DNA of 64,000 nt from Pythium myriotylum (lineage: Eukaryota > Oomycota > Peronosporomycetes > Pythiales > Pythiaceae). Location: NCBI GenBank assembly GCA_023091665.1, contig JALJCQ010000009.1, forward strand, positions 3,286,001 through 3,350,000. The letters are read 5' to 3'. Shown here in pieces: positions 53,303 through 62,281 of the stretch (its first letter is position 1; each line of letters begins with the position of its first letter). A program made the position numbers and the translations under genes. Under the pieces are notes generated by a model. That model had not been told where the DNA came from, made no database searches, and worked only from the letters and a program-made list of their open reading frames with translations.

Positions 53303-55473
53303 ATGAGCTCCTCACGAGACCGCGAAGACGGCAGCGCGGCGCTGCTTGCTCGCATGGATGCGGCGCTCGTGGCGCGTGCAAGCGACGAGGCGATGGCGCT
53401 CGAGCTGCGCGGCGTCCATGCGGAGCTGCTCGGCGGCGCGGTCTCTGGAGCGGCTCCAGGCGATGCGCACGGCCCTCGCCAAGGTCGAGGCGGTGCGGAC
53501 GCGTCGGGTCTCGCGTGGCCTGTCGGAGAGAGAGCTGCATGCGACGGAGGCTCTGGGGGTTCGGCTGGGCGAGCGCATCGGCATGGTCTGCTCGCAGACG
53601 GAGATGCACGACGTGGAGATGGAGGCTTCTCCAGGGAGTGGAGACAGTCACCTCCGAGAAGTGCCGGCTTCTACTGGAGACGGCGTCGAGGGAGCCGACG
53701 CTGTGGAGGAGCTGCTATTGGCTGGATACGATGAGCAAGTGCTCGTTCCGGAACTCATTGCGGCGCCGTCGCATGAGATGGAGGAAGAGGATGTGGCGTC
53801 GAGTGGCGAGGAGAGTGCGACGGTTCTCGTCGAGGAGACCTCCTTCCCACTCAAGGTCGAGACGCCAAGCGAGGTCGAGGAGTACAAAACGCCTGAGCTG
53901 CTATGGAGCGATGGTTTACTCCCCGACCTAACGCTTGAGGAGATGAAACTGGAGATATTCCTTGAGTCGGAATCTTCAGTGGAGGACGCAGTTGTCCGTG
54001 AGCTCGGTCGCAGCTCCAATTCAGTGGAATTATCTACCACAGAGTCTGAACCTCTAGTAGGTCACGATCTGCAATTACCAAATGAGGCAAAGTCGAGCGA
54101 ACATCAGCTACTTGCTGAGGCTCATGCCATTACTCGAAGCGGAGAGACGATATCCTCTCTCGCTGCCGCTCCGCCTTCGCTGCCTACAGAGCAGCGATCG
54201 CAAAAATCGAAATGCCGAGATACTGCCGGCATCACAAACGATCCATCCGTTCGCGGGGCCCCACCCCGACGAACAAATGAGGCCCTCTACCGTTTGCTCG
54301 AAAGCGAACCGAGGTCAACCTCGAACCGTGGCGACAGTTCATTGTCGGGTTCAACCACGACGAGTATCCTTACTCCTTCTCCCACAAATCCACCTTCCCT
54401 CGTACCTATCTGTACGGTATCTAACGCCTTTGAAGTGGATAGAACCAACGCTCGGACCTTTGCGGCGTCGTGTTAGACAAGATGCAAACGAGTCCAGGAC
54501 TCGCCGAGTTTGCAGAAAGACATGGACGTGCTTGATACGCTGTCGACTCATCTATCTCACTTGGTGGCTGTAGTCGAGCAGACCCACATCGCTCGGAAAA
54601 GGAACGGCCACTCTCTTCTCCACGGCGATCTCGTCACGCAGACGATTGACGCGATCGGGATGCTGACTGTGATGCTCCGAGCGTACTCACCCAGCGGGAT
54701 TCGACGTGTACGACAAATCTATCAGCTTCGAGAGGAGCTCAGAAAGTCGACGCACCCAGCACTCGTGGCTGAGTATCAAAGGTACAGCATCGTCTTGACT
54801 AACCCACATGTAGCGTGCCTCACTCGTCATGTTGCCCTAGCACGTTCAAAACTCTGTTCCCAACTTTCATGGTTGCCGCTATTTTCCCGGACTGGTTCGT
54901 CGTACAACTCCAGGATAATGTCTGCATCCACATGGCGTGGACGATGCCCACGCTCCTGGCTTGCGGTCACGACTCCGCAGTCTACAAGAAAATATCGAGC
55001 GCCCTGATCAAGATCCTTCACTTTGCTCTCCACCCGATAACACTCCAGCAACAGCTCGACCAAGTTGGCCCTCCTTGCGACCGATTCCCCCTCGCTCTTG
55101 CGTACGGCGTTTTGTTGGTCATTGTCGAAGTCACGATCATGTTCGCTCGACCGTCCCAGGCAGCCGATCTCTTCAACGCCCTTGTAGAAATCAACAACAG
55201 ATATCTCGGTCGCAGTGACTTTATTGCCAGGTGCGTGCTGGTCATGATAACGCTCTATAGTGGCTTCTGACACCCGTGGAAACATTCGATAGCCAAACCA
55301 AACGTCTCGTCGAATCCCTGACGAACCGAGCATCGGAACCTCGAGCTCCACTGGATTCTTTCGACATGGTAGGCGAGCTCCAGCAAGTTTATAAAGGACT
55401 CGCGTGGTTTCGACAGAAGCAAAAGAAGAATCGAGCTATGGCGGGCAAGAAATCCGTCCAGGTCGAGGAGTAG
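53303..55473 (+). pseudogene. P-family member P9, right-arm copy (broken)
   Basis: Exon 1 runs from the ATG at 53303 to 54781, exon 2 is 54841-55230 and exon 3 is 55293-55473, with both introns phase 2. Module A begins normally (ALLARMDAALVARASDEAM) and shifts frame after ELLGG at about 53430-53445; the rest of exon 1 is open in the new frame (SLERLQAMRTALAKVEAV). A TAG at 54474-54476 then interrupts the sequence just before module C (LDTLSTHLSHLVAVVEQ). Module D (AAIFPDWFV, FPLALAYGVLLVIVEV) and module E (FDMVGELQQVYKGLAWF) remain open. It is identical in structure to the left-arm copy. Confidence 0.8.
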
Positions 55474-55932
55474 AGTTTTGCATGAGTAGGTCTTTGTGGT
55501 GAGCAGTTAGCACTTGATCCACAGTTTGAGTAGGGGTAGTCTGCGCTGCATGTCAATACAATGCTGGGAACATATAATCGTATGTTACTACCCCTCTCAC
55601 CTCACGCATAGCCTTTTGCAAGTTGACCAATCGACTCGTAGGTCGTCACCGTAAGCGTTGTTTCCACTAGTTGCAAGAACGCCTCTCCAGTTTCAGTCAA
55701 TGCTAAATCAAATTTGCATGATGGGCAGACAACCCTGGCATCATGATGACATGCTGCAATTCGCTGCTCGAGTCTGCATCCAGTCTGGCATCAATTTGTC
55801 GATTCTCGCGTATCAAACAGCGCTCGTTTTCGAGGAAGGGCCAAAGATAGAGACGATAGTTGGAGCATGTAGTGGAGCAAAACCAAGAAGTGGATATTCA
55901 ATTCGATAAGCAAAACGCGAATATAGATTGCA
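55474..55932. other. Arm segment between P9 and CRN
   Basis: Mirror of 47106-47564; no supported gene. Confidence 0.5.
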
Positions 55933-57360
55933 TTAGCTGTGACGGAGCATCTCGGATATCTTCTTTGGAATAACGGATATACCTCCTGAACCATTGTTGG
56001 CGTGTGCAAATGCCAATGCCAATATGCGTAGTCGATCGCGTTCGTCAACTTTGGCGACAAACCTCTTGGCGATGTAGTTGGACAAAAAATCCAGATGAAA
56101 CTTCGCACGATAATCTCTTTCGCTCGGGACCATCGCAAAAACGCGGTCACTGAAGTCCCGATGTGTCACTGGGAGATTTTTTTCGGCGTACGAGATGGCA
56201 TCCAACGCACTGAATGAACTGATTGCCCTCTTCAGATCAAACTCGTTTTCGCGCTCCGTCAATGTGAAAATGTGCCGTGGAATTCCGCCAAATTTGTCGT
56301 ATCTCGAGATCAAAACGTCATGTGGCAGCTTGTCATCGTCGTCAAGCAGTGAGTTGTACTCTTCAAGCTCTTCCAGACTCCACACAGGCAAGATGTAGGT
56401 GAACGACTTGACTTTGGCGTAGTTTTTGATGCCATCAAGATCCGGGCAAGCAAACAAGATAGAGACACCACTCCAGCCGGTAAGTGTCGATGATTTTCCA
56501 TCGATCAGCCGGAGAACACGGAGTTGCTGTGATAACGCGCGAACTTGCTCTGTGTCCAATTCGACAAATTGATTGCTTTCAGCGCGAAATTGGTGGTATA
56601 TGTTGTCGGCATTGAGCACCAAGTCAAACGAACCCAGCTCCTTGACGTCTGCTCGCTGTCCGAACAGAAGTTGAAAGATGCAATAGAGGTAGAACCGACT
56701 CTTTCCTATCCCCGGATTCCCCGTCACGATCATGTTCGCGGCTGATGGGACTTCAAAACACTGCTTCACCTTGCTCATGAGCTCAGCGAAAATCACCACA
56801 TAAGCATCTCGTTCCACGATCTTCTCGTAACGCAGCATCGGATGAAGCAACGGAGGGAAGTCAGCCATCTCAAAATACCGTGTGAATTGGTCCGGTCCGT
56901 CCTCTTCACCCAGTTTTTGTTTCTTCTTGTGGGTGCAAAATATTTCGTCGGCGAACCAATCGTCCACTCCGACACGCTTTCCACCGACATCACGTGGCGG
57001 TGGAACCACCACTAACACGTGGATTTCGTCAGTCCGTGGCAGAGTCATTGTGCCGTTATCAAGAAGCGCATGCTGTAACGTCTTTGTTGCATTCATAGGT
57101 TCTTTACCTATCGCCGCCTGAATATCCTCATCAAATTTTCCTTCTTCCAGTCGCAGCACAGCAGGATCTTTACTTTTCAACCACCTGCCGTCGCGCTTTC
57201 GGGCGAGAAACAGCTGCAGCTTGGCCGAATTGACCGCCCTGAGATTCTTCTTCTTCTTCCTAATCGCCTTCTTCAGGTCTCCAACCGACTCACTAGCATC
57301 GATATCAATGGAGAAGGTGCTTCCTTTCACGCCAACCAGTGCACACCAAAGCGTTAGCAT
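55933..57360 (-). CDS. Crinkler (CRN) host-directed effector with P-loop NTPase domain, intact copy
   Basis: A 475-aa intronless protein. The N-terminal 55 residues are a ubiquitin-like CRN header, with FSIDIDASESVGDLKKAI leading to LQLFLARK, an LFLAK-type translocation motif. A DI-like stretch follows and HVLVVVPPP at about 113-121 marks the HVLVxxP end of the header. The C-terminal part contains GNPGIGKS (about 214-221), a Walker A P-loop, plus FDLVLNAD and IPRHIFTLTE segments, consistent with the STAND/AAA-like NTPase modules found in many CRNs. CRNs lack classical signal peptides and act in host nuclei to alter immunity. The frameshifted twin lies in the other arm. Confidence 0.9.
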   Translation of the reverse strand: MLTLWCALVGVKGSTFSIDIDASESVGDLKKAIRKKKKNLRAVNSAKLQLFLARKRDGRWLKSKDPAVLRLEEGKFDEDIQAAIGKEPMNATKTLQHALLDNGTMTLPRTDEIHVLVVVPPPRDVGGKRVGVDDWFADEIFCTHKKKQKLGEEDGPDQFTRYFEMADFPPLLHPMLRYEKIVERDAYVVIFAELMSKVKQCFEVPSAANMIVTGNPGIGKSRFYLYCIFQLLFGQRADVKELGSFDLVLNADNIYHQFRAESNQFVELDTEQVRALSQQLRVLRLIDGKSSTLTGWSGVSILFACPDLDGIKNYAKVKSFTYILPVWSLEELEEYNSLLDDDDKLPHDVLISRYDKFGGIPRHIFTLTERENEFDLKRAISSFSALDAISYAEKNLPVTHRDFSDRVFAMVPSERDYRAKFHLDFLSNYIAKRFVAKVDERDRLRILALAFAHANNGSGGISVIPKKISEMLRHS

Positions 57361-57665
57361 ATTTCCAATTGCTCTACCGTATTCGTACGCCTGGGTGTTC
57401 TGACAACTGGGGCTACAAAGTTAGAGTGTTCCGGAGTACACGCAGCCCACCACGGTTGAATTCCTGTCCCAGAGGTTTCAGAGAAACATTCCCAGAGACC
57501 ACGCAGGGCGACGTTGAACAGTCGTAAAATATCAAACAAACGACATTAATTCATGCATCTGAAAAGAAACACAGCGAACGAATAGTGCCCTTGTTGGACA
57601 CCATCATCTTTCCTCTTCCACCTCTTAGCGCCGACTGCCACGGCAACGATGACAGACCATTTTGC

Positions 57666-59714
57666 TCACATCGCCGTTTTCACTGGCGTTCGCTCAGCCT
57701 TGATTCGAGCCACGACGAATGCACACTTGGCGCACGCTGTTGGATGTTCCATGCCTTTCATATCGTGCCAGAACGGCGAGAAGCTCAACATCTTTTCACA
57801 AACGATGCAAGGCTGCGAGATCTGGTAGTCCACCGACTTGGAACACTCATGACAATAGATTTCGCCGTTCTGGTTATGGGTTTCAACGAACTTGCTGTGC
57901 GACACGCGCACAATCGCGCCGCAGAGCGCGCAGCTGCAGGTCATCGACTTGTCCTCGCTATCGCCATCGTTCGTGCGATGTATTGGCAAACCCTCTCCAT
58001 CGCCTGAAGGACCGTTCGTGCTGTCGAACGATATAAGCTTGAGAGTCTTGCACAAGCGGTTACATTCGTGTGTGTAGAAGAACGCAGCCATTCCAGGCTC
58101 GCTCAGATTACCACGCCCAAACGCGTGGCGCTCTACCGAGTGGATCTGCGGATCTGTGAAAATACTGCCGACGCCCTGGAGATCAACGACCATTAATTGG
58201 CCGTACGTCTTCTGCCAAGTAAAGTGACTGAATGCCTGTGCGATTTCCTGAAGTGAGTCGGCGGTGCCTTTGCCATCACCGCTCGCCCACCCGTTATTGT
58301 TGTTGTACTTCTTGTATTCCCCTTCAATGAACGGCTCGGCTGTAAAGGTGGCCATCGAGGGCCGGCTGACAGATACGGACGAGTTTTTGACCTCATACCA
58401 GGACGTGACGATGAAATCTACACCACCTGGGACCCCTGGAAGCAACGAGAACTCGATGGCGAGTCTCTTCGCGACCACTTGAGTCTGCACATCGTTCTCT
58501 AGATGCGTCTGCGCCGTCGCGTGCACGTCCTGTGCAGCTCGCCCGTAGTAACATTTCGCGACGAAGCACTTCTGCATTTTCATGTCGAACATTGCATGGG
58601 CCGATCGCATGGCGCCTTTCGCAAACGCGGTAGGCGACAACTTGATCGTCGTCTCTTGAGTTGTATGGGCAAGATCTAGCTGCGCCCAATCGACAGCCTC
58701 GCCCTGGCGGAAGTGATACGCATGTCGAACTGCGGGTACCGCTGGTAACTTATCGAGTTCGCCCCAGTCAAGTACCTTGATCTCGGGTATTTCAAGAGGA
58801 GGAACCCACTCAACGTAGCCACTGTCTTCCTCTTCTTCTTTGATCTCAACCAAGCGGTTGGTCCCTCCTGGGGAAGCTCTGCACGCGTTCCGCGAGGATA
58901 TATACACGCTACGTGACTTGCTTGCAGTCAGTGATGAGGTCGCGGCCGACGCAACCGATTCGCCAAAAGTTTCCACGTCCATGGCTTCAGCTAGAACGAC
59001 GCGACGAAAGTCGCGTGTGAGCCCGTCGGCGGGTCTCACGCTCTGGTACTCGCGCTGCATGATCATCGCCATCGCCTTCGTGTTATCGGGCTGGACCTCG
59101 ATGAACGTGAAGTCAATGCCACGACGAGCCATCGTTCGCATCTGGCGACGAATGCAAGGACTCGCAGCGATCTCTCGAGCAAAAGTCGCGCTATCACTGA
59201 ATAGAGATGGGCCGTGGTACTCTTTACCGTGACATGGTGCGTCCGTGACGAGGATCACGCGCTTGGCGCTTGCCGTCATATCCAATGCCAGAGCAGCCTC
59301 GAGACCGCCAGGAACATCCTCCGGGGTATCTCCTCCCCCAAACGCCAACATTTGCCCGATGAAATTCTTCACCTTTACAACGTCTTCAGTAAGTGGGTGC
59401 ACTTCGACGCGTTTGGGGCCGTCGCTGAAGTCCCGGTAGGCAACAAAGCCCACGCGGACTTTCGCCTTCGCATGCGCTGTCTTGACAGTGTCGATAGTGT
59501 GGATCATGGAGGTTTTGGCTTGGTTGATCCAGGCCGCCATGGACGACGTGCAGTCCATCACGATCACCAAGTCGAGGGAGTTCGCGGAGGCGTACTGACT
59601 CTTCATCTCCTGGTGGACCTGGGTCATCTTACGCCGCATATCCTGACGACGTAGTGAGAAGAGCTCCACTCGAGCCTGCTGCGCGCGGCGCTTGAATGCT
59701 CGCTCTCTTCCCAT
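57666..59714 (-). CDS. VWA-domain alpha-kinase (VwkA-like) with Cys-rich C-terminus
   Basis: A 682-aa intronless protein. Residues 25-220 are a von Willebrand A domain: LVIVMDCTSSM supplies the metal-ion-binding DxTxS-type site and GGDTPEDVPGGLEAAL the second loop. An atypical alpha-kinase (MHCK/EF2K family) domain follows at about 330-590, with FVAKCY (ATP-binding lysine region), FTAEPFIEGEYKKYNNNNGW and QLMVVDLQGVGSIFTDPQIHS. The last 90 residues hold several CxxC pairs (CSCALCGAI, CHECSK, CIVCEK, CAKCAF), probably a zinc-binding module. Dictyostelium VwkA influences myosin II assembly; the substrate here is unknown. The stop lies beside the outer edge of the inverted repeat. Confidence 0.88.
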   Translation of the reverse strand: MGRERAFKRRAQQARVELFSLRRQDMRRKMTQVHQEMKSQYASANSLDLVIVMDCTSSMAAWINQAKTSMIHTIDTVKTAHAKAKVRVGFVAYRDFSDGPKRVEVHPLTEDVVKVKNFIGQMLAFGGGDTPEDVPGGLEAALALDMTASAKRVILVTDAPCHGKEYHGPSLFSDSATFAREIAASPCIRRQMRTMARRGIDFTFIEVQPDNTKAMAMIMQREYQSVRPADGLTRDFRRVVLAEAMDVETFGESVASAATSSLTASKSRSVYISSRNACRASPGGTNRLVEIKEEEEDSGYVEWVPPLEIPEIKVLDWGELDKLPAVPAVRHAYHFRQGEAVDWAQLDLAHTTQETTIKLSPTAFAKGAMRSAHAMFDMKMQKCFVAKCYYGRAAQDVHATAQTHLENDVQTQVVAKRLAIEFSLLPGVPGGVDFIVTSWYEVKNSSVSVSRPSMATFTAEPFIEGEYKKYNNNNGWASGDGKGTADSLQEIAQAFSHFTWQKTYGQLMVVDLQGVGSIFTDPQIHSVERHAFGRGNLSEPGMAAFFYTHECNRLCKTLKLISFDSTNGPSGDGEGLPIHRTNDGDSEDKSMTCSCALCGAIVRVSHSKFVETHNQNGEIYCHECSKSVDYQISQPCIVCEKMLSFSPFWHDMKGMEHPTACAKCAFVVARIKAERTPVKTAM

Positions 59715-59859
59715 CGGTGATGGTTGGAGAATGCTGCGTTCAAAGAACGGAGAGAGAAAATGACTCGTCCCATCTTGGTGGTCATGAAGGGATAGGGCCT
59801 CAACTTGAAGGGCAACGTGTATTGGCTAGAACTTCTTCTGATCGACCAATACGAGCTCA

Positions 59860-60320
59860 CTACTTACGTAGCCGTTTACGTATAGGAGTGAGCCAACTCA
59901 GCTCGTTCTCGATGCGGCTTGTAACACTCTTGAAGTCATACGTCTCCAGGGGAGCGCCGGCCGGATCTCGGCAGGAAGCCCAGTCTTCAAGTGTCTGGAT
60001 GTGGCTGGACGGAGGATCAGCTCAATCTAGACCTGGAGACGTTCGGAAGGAATAAGGCTCGCGTACCTTTTTAGAAGAGTATCGGTGCCTACATAACTCG
60101 CCTGAACCTCTCGCAGAACTCCCAAGAGCTTTTTGATTTGTGCTGGTCGAGCAAACTGCACCGTCGTGTCGACTACAGTCGCCATGATGAAAAAGATCAT
60201 GGGGAGTGAAGAAGATTTTCTCGAAGGAGCTCGCGCCTGGTGAACGGTCTCACTTGCGAGGAGTTCGAGGAACCTAGGAATCGCCCCGCTGTACAGGGCT
60301 CCAAGAAAATTATTCAGTTG
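59860..60320 (-). pseudogene. P-family member P11, 3' fragment
   Basis: Only the 3' part survives on the minus strand: the end of exon 2 (to 60067; MIFFIMATVVDTTVQFARP corresponds to the LLILAMI part of module D), a phase-2 intron at 60066-60005, and exon 3 (60004-59860; YDFKSVTSRIENELSW plus a basic tail). Family similarity fades near 60320 and no module A, linker or C is found upstream. It is a truncated relic on the far side of the alpha-kinase gene. Confidence 0.7.
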
Positions 60321-60670
60321 CAGTAACTTGCCATTGTATTGTATTGAATTATGGATTATTTTTTGTCGAGGCTCCAGTAAAATATAGTATTTGGCCAATA
60401 ATAATTGACTGGCTTTGCCACCACACGTTTATGATCACACAACACTCCAACCGCATGTTCCTCCTTCTCTGTATGCTCAATCAATCGTACCTCACTCGAT
60501 TCAAGCTTGACCGTACGCTTCGTCACGTCTGTTTGCTCAATCGTTCCCTACTCTTTCTATTCGACTCGTTAGGTTGGTCTGTGCATGCTCAAACGTTTCG
60601 TTCCCACTCGACCCACTTGGCCATTCCTCAATTTACTACTGAGCACAACAAGAAACCTCCAACACCCACC
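60321..60670. other. Intergenic region P11-BED fragment
   Basis: 350 bp, AT-richer than its surroundings; no gene recognised. Confidence 0.45.
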
Positions 60671-60946
60671 ATGTCCAACCGCCAACTCTGCGACTTCTTC
60701 TTTACCCAAGTCGACACTGATCACTACAAGTGCAACATTTGCAGTGTCCGGCGCAAGCAAGCACCTCGCACCGGTCTCACCAACTTGATCAGCCACCTTG
60801 CGGCTCGTCATCCTACGTTTCAGGACGAGTACACGGAGTTCCAACGCCGGAACATCACCCCGTTGGAAGCCTTCGGCTTTGTGGATGCTGACACGAGCAA
60901 TATGTACGATTGGATGCGATGGATTGTTGAGCGTAATTTGATGTAG
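60671..60946 (+). pseudogene. BED zinc-finger fragment of an hAT-like transposase
   Basis: A 91-aa frame starts at MSNRQLCDFFF and contains YKCNICSVRRKQ and LISHLAARHP, a C-x2-C ... H-x4-H BED finger as found at the N-terminus of hAT transposases. It continues into FGFVDADTSNMYDWMRW, then meets a stop formed at the junction with the LTR-like sequence beginning at about 60942. The catalytic part is absent, so this is a truncated transposase. Confidence 0.7.
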
Positions 60947-62117
60947 CGGGACCGGTTCCCCGCGGACTTTCCCGGAATTCCCCATCTCTGTGGGACCGGG
61001 AACTGTCAAGAACCACTGTGGTTCTTTAGGATAGGTCTAAAATTGTGTACTACACACTAGCTGGGTATTTATACCCAGTTTCCGGTTGTGCCACACTAAT
61101 AGTACCGGAAAACACGGTACCTGACTCTACTGGCGAATATTACCAGCCAGTTAGAGATTTCAGGGAAGTGTCTGGTATATTACCGGTTCTAGCGGAAAAT
61201 TACCGTTAGTTTCGTGTGTGCCATTAGCCGTCCGTACTGGTCCGCGAACCCATTGGAATCTGATTCGCACCCGCCGGTACCTCCTCGATTCTGGTTTAGT
61301 AAACAGTTTCTCCCGGTTATAAGAGGGACGGGACAACCGGCCCACCCTCCGTAATAGACTTCCCCTTTTGCCTTGTCAGCTCCAAGTCTTCGGGCCTACA
61401 ACAGCAGTTGTATCGGCGGCCACCTCGACATCCCGGTTCTCTAAGGTACTGGCTGTGTGTTGGAGTGCTCTGGCGGTGTGTACTGCGTGTGTGTGCGTTG
61501 CCTTGTGAGTCGTGGAGCCGGTCAAGTGACTGGGTGAAGCGGTTTCCTGGTTCGATAACCTAAGGGAAGTGGCTCAGGCCACGGACCGAGGGTTTTTATA
61601 GTGTGGTGGCGAGCTGTATTAACTGGGAAACCCGGTAATACGTTCTATTGTATTTGTCTTTCTTGCGTTTGCTCCGGTCTGGGACCGGTTGCTTGGACTG
61701 GTTGATCGCTCCGTGCCGTCACAGTCCCCCCTTTTCCCTTGCATTTCCGTAGTATCTGAAGGTTCTGGCAACCGGTTTGCCTACCAAATCAGACAGCATC
61801 GGGTAGCGGGTCATTTCCTCTATTACCCAGCTTCTGAAGAACCGTCAAAGGGTACACAACGTGAGGTGCTAGCCGGGTGAGCATTCTATCTCGCTTGCGC
61901 TAGTCATCTTTGGATATCTGCGTGGAGAAAGCTTTGCCCACCTTCTGCGATCGCTTTTTGCCTGCTATTGCAACCGGGTTAGTCTGTCGTGACTGAAACG
62001 GAATCACAGCAGCAGCAGAGCGTGAGCAGCTAAGTTTGGCAAGTGTTTCCCGGCTCCTACCGCTACCCCTTCGCTAGTTGGAGCCGGGTGGATTGTCAAA
62101 AACGTACGACCGCTACA
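60942..62117 (+). repeat. Putative 5' LTR of a Gypsy-like element
   Basis: The segment begins TGTAGCGGGACCGG and could end at CTACA (62113-62117), giving TG...CA termini with a 5-bp inverted repeat, followed a few bases later by tggtgcg, a possible primer-binding site. It contains a TATA-like palindrome (ctgggtatttatacccag, 61061-61078). The partner LTR lies outside the window, so both ends are inferred. Confidence 0.45.
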
Positions 62118-62281
62118 TCACAACTGGTGCGTATGCCAGGAGCTGGTAAAGGTCACGTGAGTGCATCCGCCATGAGTACGTCTGATCCTAAGCCGGTGTC
62201 TGAAGCTGAAGATCCACGCAGGCGCCGAGGGCGCCGAACGCCGGCGTGGAGCCGGCAACCGACCTCTTGAGTCGCTTGACC

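Larger units (their letters stand above)
53226..57657 (-). repeat. Giant inverted repeat, right arm (4.43 kb)
   Basis: Reverse complement of 45361-49812. Near identity spans 53226-57492; 57493-57657 is diverged from its partner. It carries P9 and the intact CRN gene, and ends 8 bp before the stop codon of the alpha-kinase gene. Confidence 0.93.
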
